A DNA stretch of 18,533 nt. Source: Candidatus Fermentibacterota bacterium (GTDB lineage Bacteria; Fermentibacterota; Fermentibacteria; Fermentibacterales; Fermentibacteraceae). The stretch is from the NCBI GenBank assembly GCA_022703195.1, contig JAKLEF010000007.1, positions 1 to 18,533 of the forward strand, written 5' to 3'. Positions 7,192-13,986 of this stretch are shown piece by piece. The position numbers were made by a program, and so were the translations under genes. The stretch's first letter is position 1; each line of letters starts with the position of its first letter. Under the pieces are notes generated by a model. It was not told where the DNA came from. It saw only the letters and a program-made list of their open reading frames with translations, and made no database searches.

Positions 7192-9186
7192 TCACAGTTT
7201 CCACAGCAGCAGCGCGAAGAGCGCCGCGGCTATGTAGAGCACGTAGAGATTGAGCCTGCCGTGCTGGATCACCCTGAAGCCCGAGAACGCCCTCTCGAAG
7301 GCCGAGAAGACCGGCTTGTACAGCTTTTCCTGGTAGACGTCGGGCGTGTCGGTGGAGAACTCTGTCGATGCCGGGAAGAGCCCCGCCGGCTCCTCGAAAC
7401 GGCGCCTCCTGCGGACGATGGCCCCGAAGAGGCCCACGATCGGATCGGCGAAGGACGAGGCCGTGTACTGCATCGACGGCGCAGGCGAGGCGAAGCCGCA
7501 GCCCCAGGTCGGCGCGGTCGAAGTCCTGCGGTTCCTCAGTATGGCCGAACGCGCGGCGAAGACGGATGCGGCCAGCAGCAGGATTGCAGCGGAGGCGACC
7601 GATGCAGCGGAGAGGGCGCCGAGCGCATCGTGCGCCGTTCCGGTGGATACCGTGCAGCCGAAGCCCGCGAGCACCGAATCCACGACCGGGCCGATGACGG
7701 GGGCGGCTGCAGGCCCCGCGAGGCCGATGCAGAGGCAGGCTGCGGCAAGGATGATCATCGGGGTCCGCATGGAGGCGTCGACCTCCCGCGCTCCTGCGGC
7801 GTGCGGAGTGCGGGGCTCGCCCAGGAACACGGTTCCGAAAGCCTTGGTGAAGCAGGCCAGGGCAAGCCCGCCGATGAGCGCCAGCCCGCCTGTCGCCAGC
7901 AGGCCGGCCGTCGATCCGGCCGGGACCCTCGCGGCGGTCGCCGAGAGACCGGCGAAGGCCGCCAGGTAGATCAGCAGTTCGCTGAGGAAGCCGTTGAAGG
8001 GCGGCAGGCCGCAGATCGCCATGCTGCCTGTCATGAAGCACAGACTGGTGGCTGGCATCCTCTTCGAGAGGCCGCCCAGGTGGTCAATGTCCCTGGTGCC
8101 CGTGCGTTCGAGCACCGATCCGGCGCCCATGAAGAGCAGGCTCTTGAACACGGCATGGTTGACGACGTGGAGCAGCCCGCCGGCGAAGCCGAGGAATGCC
8201 ATCGCGGGGATGCCGAGGCTGATCCCCAGGAGGCCCAGGCCCAGCCCGATGGCGATGATGCCGATGTTCTCGACGCTGTGATAGGCCAGGAGCCTCTTCA
8301 GGTCATGCTGAGCGAGGGCCGAGAGAACGCCGACCACGCCCGATGTCACGCCTGCGGCCAGCAGGACCCATCCCCACCACGCGGGAGGAGTGCCAAGGAT
8401 CATCAGGAACCTTAGAAGGCCGTAGATCCCCGTCTTGATCATCACGCCGCTCATCACGGCGGAGACGCCGGAAGGGGCCGCGGGATGGGCCTCGGGGAGC
8501 CAGACGTGCAGCGGCACGAAACCCGCCTTCGTCCCGAAACCGACGAATGCCAGCACGAAGGCGATCCCGGCGGGGAAGGCCGCTGGGAGGGCGAGCCTGT
8601 CGAACTCGAGCGATCCGGCATGTCCGAGGATCGCGAAGAGACCGAGTATGCAGGCCGTGCCGATGTGCGTGGCCACGAGGTAGATCCAGCCTGCGCGCCT
8701 GACGCGGGGATCGTGGGCGTCGAACATCACCAGGAGGAACGAAGCGAGCGCCATCACCTCCCAGCCCAGAAGGAAGAGGAGGGCGTTCCTTGCGACGGTG
8801 ACGAGCAGCATCCCGCCGGCAAGGAGATCGTACCACGCCCAGAACGGGGCGGTGCTCCTGCCTTCGGATTCCGCATGGCGGAGGTAGCCCCTGCTGTAGA
8901 TCGCCGCGAGCGCGGACACGATGAGCACCGGGATGGCGAAGAGCGCGGAGAGCGCATCCATGCCGATGCTCAGGCCGCCCGAAGGGACGCTCCACGAGGC
9001 GGTCGCAGATGCGGGCCCGGCGCCCGCCAGAGTCAGGATGGCTGCGACGATCCCCGGGATGCAGCCCGCCACGGCTGTCGCCGGACCCAGCCGGGACGCG
9101 GCCCGCGGGTTCCGGCGGAGCATGGCGAGGACCGGGGCCGATGCCGCGAAAGTCAGGATCGACAAGGCGAGGAGGGCCGGGATCAT
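7192..9186 (-). CDS. hyfB: Antiporter-like membrane subunit HyfB (NuoL family)
   Basis: A 664-residue membrane protein, about the length of E. coli HyfB. The NuoL/M/N core is in the first roughly 430 residues: GWEVMALASF (Glu143), FGTKAGFVPLHVW (Lys220, His227), PEAHPAAPSGVSAVMSG (His234), and AVFKSLLFMGAGSV. After this come extra helices and a hydrophilic stretch. DTPDVYQEKLYKPVFSAFER near the C-terminus resembles the extension found in HycC/HyfB proteins, followed by a last membrane helix ending in LLLWKL. It would form the distal ion channel of the membrane arm. ATG 9186 lies seven bases after the stop of the HTH-EIIA gene. GGGGTGA, which contains that stop codon, serves as ribosome-binding site, so the two genes are probably translationally coupled. 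Confidence 0.92.
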   Translation of the reverse strand: MIPALLALSILTFAASAPVLAMLRRNPRAASRLGPATAVAGCIPGIVAAILTLAGAGPASATASWSVPSGGLSIGMDALSALFAIPVLIVSALAAIYSRGYLRHAESEGRSTAPFWAWYDLLAGGMLLVTVARNALLFLLGWEVMALASFLLVMFDAHDPRVRRAGWIYLVATHIGTACILGLFAILGHAGSLEFDRLALPAAFPAGIAFVLAFVGFGTKAGFVPLHVWLPEAHPAAPSGVSAVMSGVMIKTGIYGLLRFLMILGTPPAWWGWVLLAAGVTSGVVGVLSALAQHDLKRLLAYHSVENIGIIAIGLGLGLLGISLGIPAMAFLGFAGGLLHVVNHAVFKSLLFMGAGSVLERTGTRDIDHLGGLSKRMPATSLCFMTGSMAICGLPPFNGFLSELLIYLAAFAGLSATAARVPAGSTAGLLATGGLALIGGLALACFTKAFGTVFLGEPRTPHAAGAREVDASMRTPMIILAAACLCIGLAGPAAAPVIGPVVDSVLAGFGCTVSTGTAHDALGALSAASVASAAILLLAASVFAARSAILRNRRTSTAPTWGCGFASPAPSMQYTASSFADPIVGLFGAIVRRRRRFEEPAGLFPASTEFSTDTPDVYQEKLYKPVFSAFERAFSGFRVIQHGRLNLYVLYIAAALFALLLWKL

Positions 9187-9193
9187 GCCTGCG

Positions 9194-9892
9194 TCACCCC
9201 TGCCTCGGCGAAGGGGTGCGGGAGAGGAGGAGGGAATCCACGGCAGCGGCCTGCGAGAGGATCCCGGCCTCCGGGCATCTCCTGGAGACGGCCTCCATGA
9301 AGGCCGGCTGCCTCAGCGCGAACGCCAGCCGTGAGAGGATCGCGAGGTGCGAATCAACGGTCGGGCTCATCATCATGAAGAGCGTGTTCACGGGCCTGCC
9401 GTCGAGCGCACCGAACTCGACCTCCCGTTCGAGGAACGACAGTGTGATCATCGGTTCGGGGATGTCGAGGACGATGGGGTTCCGGACATGGGGGATGGCA
9501 ATGCCGTCGCCGATGCCAGTGGAGCCCATTGCCTCGCGGGCCTCCATCACCTGCAGGAGGAGGCCCCTGTCTGCGCTGTCGGGCATGGGCATGAGCGACA
9601 GGGCCGCCTCGAGGACGGAATGCCTGTCGGTCCCCGCGACACCGTATCTTATCCCGCCGGCCCGGAGGGCCCTCTCGAGACCGCCGGCGCGTTCTCCATC
9701 GGCGCGGCCGGGGAACAGGACTGAGGACAGGGTCATGCGCCGGGAAGTGGCCCACTCCAGGATCTCGGTCCTGTTGAACCGGAGCTGTCCGCCGACGCGG
9801 ACGGCGGGCAGCGAGTCCTCACGGATCCACTTCTCCACGGTCCGCTCGGGCACCCCGAGCAGCCCCGCCGCCTCCTTCAACCCTATCTGCAC
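9194..9892 (-). CDS. Excisionase-type HTH domain fused to PTS EIIA domain; probable operon regulator
   Basis: The 232-residue protein has two parts. Residues 3-50 (KEAAGLLGVPERTVEKWIR, then LPAVRVGGQLRFNRTEILEW) form a MerR/excisionase-type winged helix for DNA binding. Residues about 85-225 match a type-2 (fructose/mannitol, PtsN-like) EIIA domain, with GIGDGIAIPH at 126-135; His135 is the expected phosphate acceptor. A DNA-binding EIIA suggests that phosphorylation by HPr or a relative tunes transcription, in this case probably of the Ehr-type operon it heads. No permease or other PTS gene is in the window, so sugar transport is unlikely. The start is GTG 9892. A nearer-looking ATG at 9897 is out of frame and stops after four codons. 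Upstream lies the inverted-repeat element, which separates the gene from tRNA-Ser. Confidence 0.85.
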   Translation of the reverse strand: MQIGLKEAAGLLGVPERTVEKWIREDSLPAVRVGGQLRFNRTEILEWATSRRMTLSSVLFPGRADGERAGGLERALRAGGIRYGVAGTDRHSVLEAALSLMPMPDSADRGLLLQVMEAREAMGSTGIGDGIAIPHVRNPIVLDIPEPMITLSFLEREVEFGALDGRPVNTLFMMMSPTVDSHLAILSRLAFALRQPAFMEAVSRRCPEAGILSQAAAVDSLLLSRTPSPRQG

Positions 9893-9907
9893 TGCATCCC
9901 CGCCCCT

Positions 9908-9942
9908 CGTCCGGTGTCAGAGGAAAAAACGTAAAGTACTCA
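9908..9942 (+). repeat. Left terminal inverted repeat of MITE-like element
   Basis: Begins CGTCCGGTGTCAGAGG and ends GTAAAGTACTCA. It matches the reverse complement of 10081-10115 at all 35 positions. The match breaks on both sides (T against C outside, A against G inside). Confidence 0.9.
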
Positions 9943-10080
9943 AGAACAGAGCTTACGAGTAGCTAGTATTATCGGTATTTCAGGCGATGAATCCATCCGT
10001 TCCGAGCGTTATGTGAGAAATAGTCGGCCATTCTGCACTGTACCATCATGTGTGATAATACGCCTATTCTGCGAAAAGGC

Positions 10081-10115
10081 TGAGTACTTTACGTTTTTTC
10101 CTCTGACACCGGACG
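10081..10115 (-). repeat. Right terminal inverted repeat of MITE-like element
   Basis: Begins TGAGTACTTTACG and ends CTCTGACACCGGACG on the plus strand. It is the exact inverted partner of 9908-9942. Confidence 0.9.
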
Positions 10116-10125
10116 GGAAGAAGGG

Positions 10126-10218
10126 TGGCGGAGAGGGAGGGATTCGAACCCTCGGATAGGTGTTAAGCCCATCAACCGCTTAGCAGGCGGTTGCCTTCAG
10201 CCTCTCGGCCACCTCTCC
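10126..10218 (-). tRNA. trnS-GCU: tRNA-Ser (anticodon GCU)
   Basis: The minus strand reads GGAGAGG (10218-10212) and ends CCTCTCC-G-CCA (10136-10126), a perfect 7-bp acceptor stem with encoded CCA. The anticodon stem CCGCC...GGCGG region carries loop bases CTGCTAA with anticodon GCU (10184-10182). GGTTCGAATCC forms the T-arm. The long variable arm and total of 93 nt are those of a class II serine tRNA, reading AGC/AGU codons. Confidence 0.97.
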
Positions 10219-10230
10219 GCGCAGTCAGCG

Positions 10231-10259
10231 ATTATCGGCCCGGAGCGCGTGCGGGTCAA
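10231..10259 (-). promoter_or_regulatory. Sigma70-type promoter of tRNA-Ser
   Basis: On the minus strand TTGACC (10259-10254) is followed after exactly 17 bases by GATAAT (10236-10231), 12 bases before the tRNA 5' end. Both boxes match the consensus at five of six positions. I see no terminator after the tRNA, so transcripts may run on through the MITE-like element into the HTH-EIIA/Hyf-like operon. Confidence 0.75.
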
Positions 10260-10358
10260 GTTGTTAGTCTCCGGAACGCCGTCCCTCGGGCCTTCTTCCG
10301 GGTTGTTAGTATAGTCCCCTATCCATGGTGCGCAGCCCGATCCACGAAAGGAGCCGGG

Positions 10359-11681
10359 ATGCCAAGGATCGACAGGCTGGTGATAGGGATCTTCGGCCGG
10401 ATCAACGCCGGCAAGAGCACCCTCATGAACCTCCTCACCCAGCAGTACACCTCGATAGTCGATTCCACGCCCGGTACCACCTCCGACACGAAGAGCGCCG
10501 TCATGGAGATCCATTCCATCGGCCCGGCTCGCATCCTCGACACCGCCGGCATCGACGAGGGGGGGGATCTCGGCTCGAAGAAGAGGGCGAAGGCCTGGGC
10601 GGCCCTCGAGGAGTGCGATCTGGCCCTGCTGGTGATCGACCCCGTCCAGGTACTGCTGTCCGGTTCGCCCGAAGTCGAGGAGTCGATCGGTAACGCGGCC
10701 AGGAGGCACGGCAGGTCGCTCGCTCTCGTGTTCAACATCCGCGCCGATTCGGAGCGCATCCTTGCAGAGAGGGGGGCGACCCTGGCGGATGCGGTCGAGT
10801 TCTGCAGGACGGCTCTTCCCGACAGGACGGCCGTCCCGTCGATCATGGCCGACCTGTCCGACCAGGCTTCGCTCCACCCGCTGGTAGACCTGATCACGAG
10901 GGCCAGGCCGGCCGAGGATGCCCCTCCGCAGCTCCTGCCCTTCATCAGGCCGCGGGGCGCGGTAGTCCTGCACATCCCCATGGACGAGGAGACCCCGTCG
11001 GGAAGGCTTCTCAGGCCCCAGGAGATGGCTATGGAGTATCTCCTCCGGATGATGGTCCCGGTGGGCCTCTACAGGACCGATCTCCGCCTTGGCAGGAGCT
11101 CGGATGCGGCGCTCGCCGCCGCCGAGCGAAGCAGGTTCGAGAGCTTCCTGTCGGCCTTCGGGGGTTCGGGCGGGGTCCAGCTCGTGCTCACTGACTCGCA
11201 GGCCATCGACCTGATGAAGGACTGGGTGCCGAAGGAGATACCGCTTACGACGTTCTCGATAATGATGATCAACCAGACTGCAGGCGGCGATCTAGACCTG
11301 TTCGCCAGGGGGGCCGCGGCCATGGACGGCCTCCGCGCGGGAGACCGAGTGCTGATAGCGGAGGCGTGCAACCACGACAGGATGGCCGAGGACATCGGCA
11401 CCGCGCAGATCCCCCGCAAGCTCAAGGCGGCGGTGCCCGGCGTCGAGATCGACCATGCCTTCGGCCGCGAGTTCCCCGATCCCCGCGAGCTTTCCCGCTA
11501 CAGCGTTGCCGTGCACTGCGGAGGCTGTATGATTAGCCGTCAGGCCGCCGCCGCCCGCGTGAGGAGACTCGCCGAGGCCGGCGTGCCGGTCACCAATTAC
11601 GGGCTGGCCCTGTCCTGGTTCGAGGGGCCCGAAGTCCTCGCCAGGGTCCTCGAACCCTGGGTCGAAAGACGGGACGGTTGA
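10359..11681 (+). CDS. hydF: [FeFe]-hydrogenase maturation GTPase HydF
   Basis: The 440-residue protein matches HydF, the scaffold that carries the 2Fe subcluster made by HydE and HydG and delivers it to apo-[FeFe]-hydrogenase. The GTPase domain has the P-loop GRINAGKS (13-20), the PGTTSD switch region (38-43) and DTAG (61-64). The C-terminal cluster domain has CNH (Cys337, His339) and HCGGC (His386, Cys387, Cys390), the CxH...HCxxC set that binds the 4Fe-4S cluster. ATG 10359 is chosen because AGGAG precedes it closely and the P-loop is then at the usual distance from the N-terminus. HydE, HydG and the hydrogenase are not in this window. The stop is one base before the next gene, and two exported proteins follow in the same run. 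Confidence 0.95.
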   Translation: MPRIDRLVIGIFGRINAGKSTLMNLLTQQYTSIVDSTPGTTSDTKSAVMEIHSIGPARILDTAGIDEGGDLGSKKRAKAWAALEECDLALLVIDPVQVLLSGSPEVEESIGNAARRHGRSLALVFNIRADSERILAERGATLADAVEFCRTALPDRTAVPSIMADLSDQASLHPLVDLITRARPAEDAPPQLLPFIRPRGAVVLHIPMDEETPSGRLLRPQEMAMEYLLRMMVPVGLYRTDLRLGRSSDAALAAAERSRFESFLSAFGGSGGVQLVLTDSQAIDLMKDWVPKEIPLTTFSIMMINQTAGGDLDLFARGAAAMDGLRAGDRVLIAEACNHDRMAEDIGTAQIPRKLKAAVPGVEIDHAFGREFPDPRELSRYSVAVHCGGCMISRQAAAARVRRLAEAGVPVTNYGLALSWFEGPEVLARVLEPWVERRDG

Positions 11682-11682
11682 C

Positions 11683-11946
11683 ATGAGATCACATGCAGGA
11701 GCGTTCCTCGCGCTCTCCGCCTGTCTCGCCCTGGCCTGCGGCCGGGAACCGTCGGGCGAGGAAGCCGGACAGGCGACGGGTACCACACCCGGGGCCGAGG
11801 CGGCCCAGGCGGTAGAAACCCAGAACACGCTCACCTCGACGCCCGTGCCGGCCCCGCCGGTCGGGGCGATAGGCGAGGCCCGCGAGGCCGCGGAAGCGGC
11901 CAACGCCCACGTGGAAGCCCTCGACTCGATTGCGGGAACCCTGTGA
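11683..11946 (+). CDS. Small putative lipoprotein/exported protein, 87 aa
   Basis: The 87-residue product starts with a short positive end and a hydrophobic stretch holding two cysteines. LSAC (Cys14) fits the lipobox pattern and LALAC (Cys19) fits it less well, so a lipoprotein is likely but the modified cysteine is uncertain. The rest is rich in Ala, Gly, Thr, Pro and Glu, with a short helix-prone end (REAAEAANAHVEALDS). No domain is recognised. It starts one base after the hydF stop and overlaps the next gene by four bases (GTGA), so it belongs to the hydF transcript. Function unknown. Confidence 0.65.
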   Translation: MRSHAGAFLALSACLALACGREPSGEEAGQATGTTPGAEAAQAVETQNTLTSTPVPAPPVGAIGEAREAAEAANAHVEALDSIAGTL

Positions 11947-13220
11947 GATCGATCCCCGCCTGCCTCCTTCTCCTGACGGCCCTCTCGTGGGCGACCCCCG
12001 TCTGCCACCAGCCCCCGCTCTCCGACGAATTCGACGCGATCGCCGTCTTCCTGCCCGGCGGGCTGCCTCCGGCAAGCCCCTGGGAGGGAGTCTCGGACGA
12101 GTTCCGCGAGAGGTTCTGGACACTCGGCTGCGAGGGCTTCCTGATCCAGAGAACGGCCTGGTGCGCCTACCTGGCGGTCACCCCTCCCGGGACCGCGGAC
12201 CTGTTCGTCTCCGAGATGGCCGCCATGGGCGATTCGGCGGTCATCGCCGACACCTCCGTCTGGTCCGGCTTCCTCCAGCTCGAGGCCGTGAACCGGGAGG
12301 GGCCCGTCGCCATCGTATGGCACCGCTGCGACGAACCGGGCCCGGCTCCCGCGATCCCGCTCCGCGGAAGCCGCTGGCTGGCTTCCGGGAGCGACACGCT
12401 GATCTCGAACGGCCCCTGGAGCACGAGCACCTTCCTCTGGACGGTCGACACCACGGCCGCCGGCAGCTACGACGGGGTCTGGAGGGGGTCGGGCACCGAG
12501 ATCGTTCCGGTGGGCGAAGGCAGCTCCGTGGCGGTCCGGGTGCTGTGCTCCTCCGGGATCACGCCGGCAGAGCTGCAGTTCACGGAAGGCATGTCGCACG
12601 GCTGGGACGCTGAATTCGGCAGGATCTGGGCGCCTCTCTTCAGCGCGGTGGATTCGCTCGTCGCCAGTGAGTTCCCGCCGGTGCCGGGGGCAGGCAATCT
12701 GTTGTGGCTCAAGGGATCAGGCTCAGGAGGCGCCTTCGAGCCCTGGAAGACCTCCGCCGCGCCGACGCCGCCGGCCCGCGCCCGCATGACGGTGCCTTCA
12801 CCCTCTTCAGTGCCGGCATTCCACGCCATGAACTCCATGCCCGTGGCTGACGGAGTGTCGAGCACCGACATAGCATGCACCGGCGCCACCTTCGACGAGA
12901 CGGCCGTCTTCGCCGGCGTTTTCGAGAGGATCCTCGCCAGGAGCGCCCTTCCGGGCATCCCCGGCACGGCATCGGTGACGGTGGAGCCCATGGGTGATTC
13001 GATAAGGGTATGGATGATCGGGAGCGGCGGTATCGATGCGGCGGAACTCGCGGGCATGCTGCCCAGGCTGCTGGGGCCCACCGCGCTGTGCCCCCCCGAG
13101 AGCGAGCTGGTGGCCAACGCCGCGCTCAGGGCGCGCCTGCTGCACGGCTCGACGGCTGCCGTCCCCTCCCCGACCACGATGGTCCACATCCTGGCCGGAG
13201 TGCTGGGCCTGCTGGACTAG
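11943..13220 (+). CDS. Exported protein of unknown function, 425 aa
   Basis: Starts with GTG at 11943, overlapping the preceding stop as GTGA. Residues 1-18 (MRSIPACLLLLTALSWA) look like a Sec signal peptide, so the mature protein is probably outside the cytoplasmic membrane. The mature part has several spread cysteines (in LGCEG, AWCAY, HRCDE, VLCSS, IACTG, ALCPP) that could pair as disulfides. A weakly alpha/beta C-terminal third ends in AHILAGVLGLL-like hydrophobic residues. I recognise no family. The segment DSIRVWMIGSGGIDAAELAGMLPRLLG only vaguely recalls M16-type or TonB-associated folds, and I do not claim either. It ends in a CTAG shared with the convergent gene's stop. Confidence 0.75.
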   Translation: MRSIPACLLLLTALSWATPVCHQPPLSDEFDAIAVFLPGGLPPASPWEGVSDEFRERFWTLGCEGFLIQRTAWCAYLAVTPPGTADLFVSEMAAMGDSAVIADTSVWSGFLQLEAVNREGPVAIVWHRCDEPGPAPAIPLRGSRWLASGSDTLISNGPWSTSTFLWTVDTTAAGSYDGVWRGSGTEIVPVGEGSSVAVRVLCSSGITPAELQFTEGMSHGWDAEFGRIWAPLFSAVDSLVASEFPPVPGAGNLLWLKGSGSGGAFEPWKTSAAPTPPARARMTVPSPSSVPAFHAMNSMPVADGVSSTDIACTGATFDETAVFAGVFERILARSALPGIPGTASVTVEPMGDSIRVWMIGSGGIDAAELAGMLPRLLGPTALCPPESELVANAALRARLLHGSTAAVPSPTTMVHILAGVLGLLD

Positions 13221-13441
13221 CTCCTGCGCCCGCCCCCGAAGGCGGTCCTCACCCATCCCCAGTTGAGGATCAGGTGGAGCACCGCGAGGGTGATGAATGC
13301 GAAGCCGGCGTTGGGATGGACCAGCCTGAACAGGTCTCCGTCCACCAGGCCGGCCCGCCTGCCCACCGCCGCCCCGGCGACTGCCAGGAAGGCCAGGGCA
13401 AGAAGCGGGTTCACGATCTTCAGCGCCGTCTGCTTCTTCAT
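13217..13441 (-). CDS. Small DUF4405-like membrane protein, possible b-type cytochrome
   Basis: The 74-residue product has two hydrophobic helices (about 11-27 and 44-62). His42 (LVHPNAG) and His56 (AVLHLILNWGW) are placed as in the DUF4405 family, small proteins thought to bind haem in the membrane and found with flavinylated redox proteins. With only two helices it would need a partner or a dimer to hold haem between helices. AAGGAG lies before ATG 13441. It follows the two-helix membrane protein by 11 bases at the end of the minus-strand run. Family assignment is by motif reading only. Confidence 0.65.
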   Translation of the reverse strand: MKKQTALKIVNPLLALAFLAVAGAAVGRRAGLVDGDLFRLVHPNAGFAFITLAVLHLILNWGWVRTAFGGGRRS

Positions 13442-13452
13442 GTTCCGCTCCT

Positions 13453-13986
13453 TCAGGTCATATCCCTAAGGGATCTCGCTACCAGACCGGATATCTCCTG
13501 CGCCAGACGCCTCGCCTCGGCCTCGGCGGGCAGGGAGAGCAGGTCCTCCTCGCCCCCTTCGGTCATGAGGCGTATCACGAAGAGCTTCCCGGGCCCCCTG
13601 CCTTCATGGACGCCGCTCCTCGCGGTCAGGACGACCTCGCGTATCTCGGAGTAGGACACGCTCCGGCGCCCGGGATACCTCCCGGCCGCCATGCGGGTGA
13701 AGGTGACGGTGGAGGCTTGGGGATCTATCACGATGACCCCCTGCCGCGCCGAGAGGATGGCTGCGGAGATGGCGACGAAGATGGCCATGAATGCGAACGG
13801 GACGATCATCGCCATCGGCGCGGCGTCTTCGAAGGGGCCGCCCCTGTCGAAACCCCCTGCTGCGGAGAGCGACACCCCCATCGCGATCACCAGAGCCACG
13901 AGAGGCGCCAGGATGATGTATCTGTTCATCCTGAGCCCGCCCGGCTTCAGGTAGTACCTGCCGTCCCTGAACTCCAGCTCAGGCAT
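13453..13986 (-). CDS. Two-helix membrane protein of unknown function, 177 aa
   Basis: The product has a short N-terminal head (MPELEFRDGRYYLKPGG), two membrane helices (about 21-42 and 57-80) and a roughly 95-residue soluble C-terminus with a beta-rich pattern (GVIVIDPQASTVTFTR, SVSYSEIREVVLTA, KLFVIRLMTEGG). This resembles bacterial PH-like membrane proteins but is not diagnostic. ATG 13986 overlaps the ABC-F stop by eight bases, which ties the two in one transcript. Longer upstream frames are shadows of the ABC-F gene. Function unknown. Confidence 0.75.
   Translation of the reverse strand: MPELEFRDGRYYLKPGGLRMNRYIILAPLVALVIAMGVSLSAAGGFDRGGPFEDAAPMAMIVPFAFMAIFVAISAAILSARQGVIVIDPQASTVTFTRMAAGRYPGRRSVSYSEIREVVLTARSGVHEGRGPGKLFVIRLMTEGGEEDLLSLPAEAEARRLAQEISGLVARSLRDMT

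Larger units (their letters stand above)
9908..10115. mobile_element. MITE-like 208-bp element with 35-bp terminal inverted repeats
   Basis: Two perfect 35-bp inverted repeats (9908-9942 and 10081-10115) bound a 138-bp interior. The interior is visibly richer in A+T than the surrounding genes and holds no open frame of note. A second, 8-bp inverted repeat (GTATTATC at 9966-9973, GATAATAC at 10054-10061) sits inside symmetrically, so a single strand could fold into a long hairpin. Small size, long matching ends and no transposase are typical of miniature inverted-repeat elements mobilised in trans. I see no target-site duplication: flanks are CCCCT on the left and GGAAG on the right. The right end is 10 bp from the CCA end of tRNA-Ser. 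I do not recognise the IS family. Confidence 0.7.

Noticed and set aside
9908..10115. Inverted repeats as a simple transcription terminator
   Set aside because: The arms are 35 bp with a 138-bp loop, and the T-run lies inside the arms rather than after a short stem.
9194..10218. Excisionase-type HTH next to a tRNA and inverted repeats as a sign of a prophage or integrative element
   Set aside because: No integrase, no repeat of the tRNA 3' end and no phage genes are seen; the HTH is fused to an EIIA domain and coupled to the Hyf-like operon.
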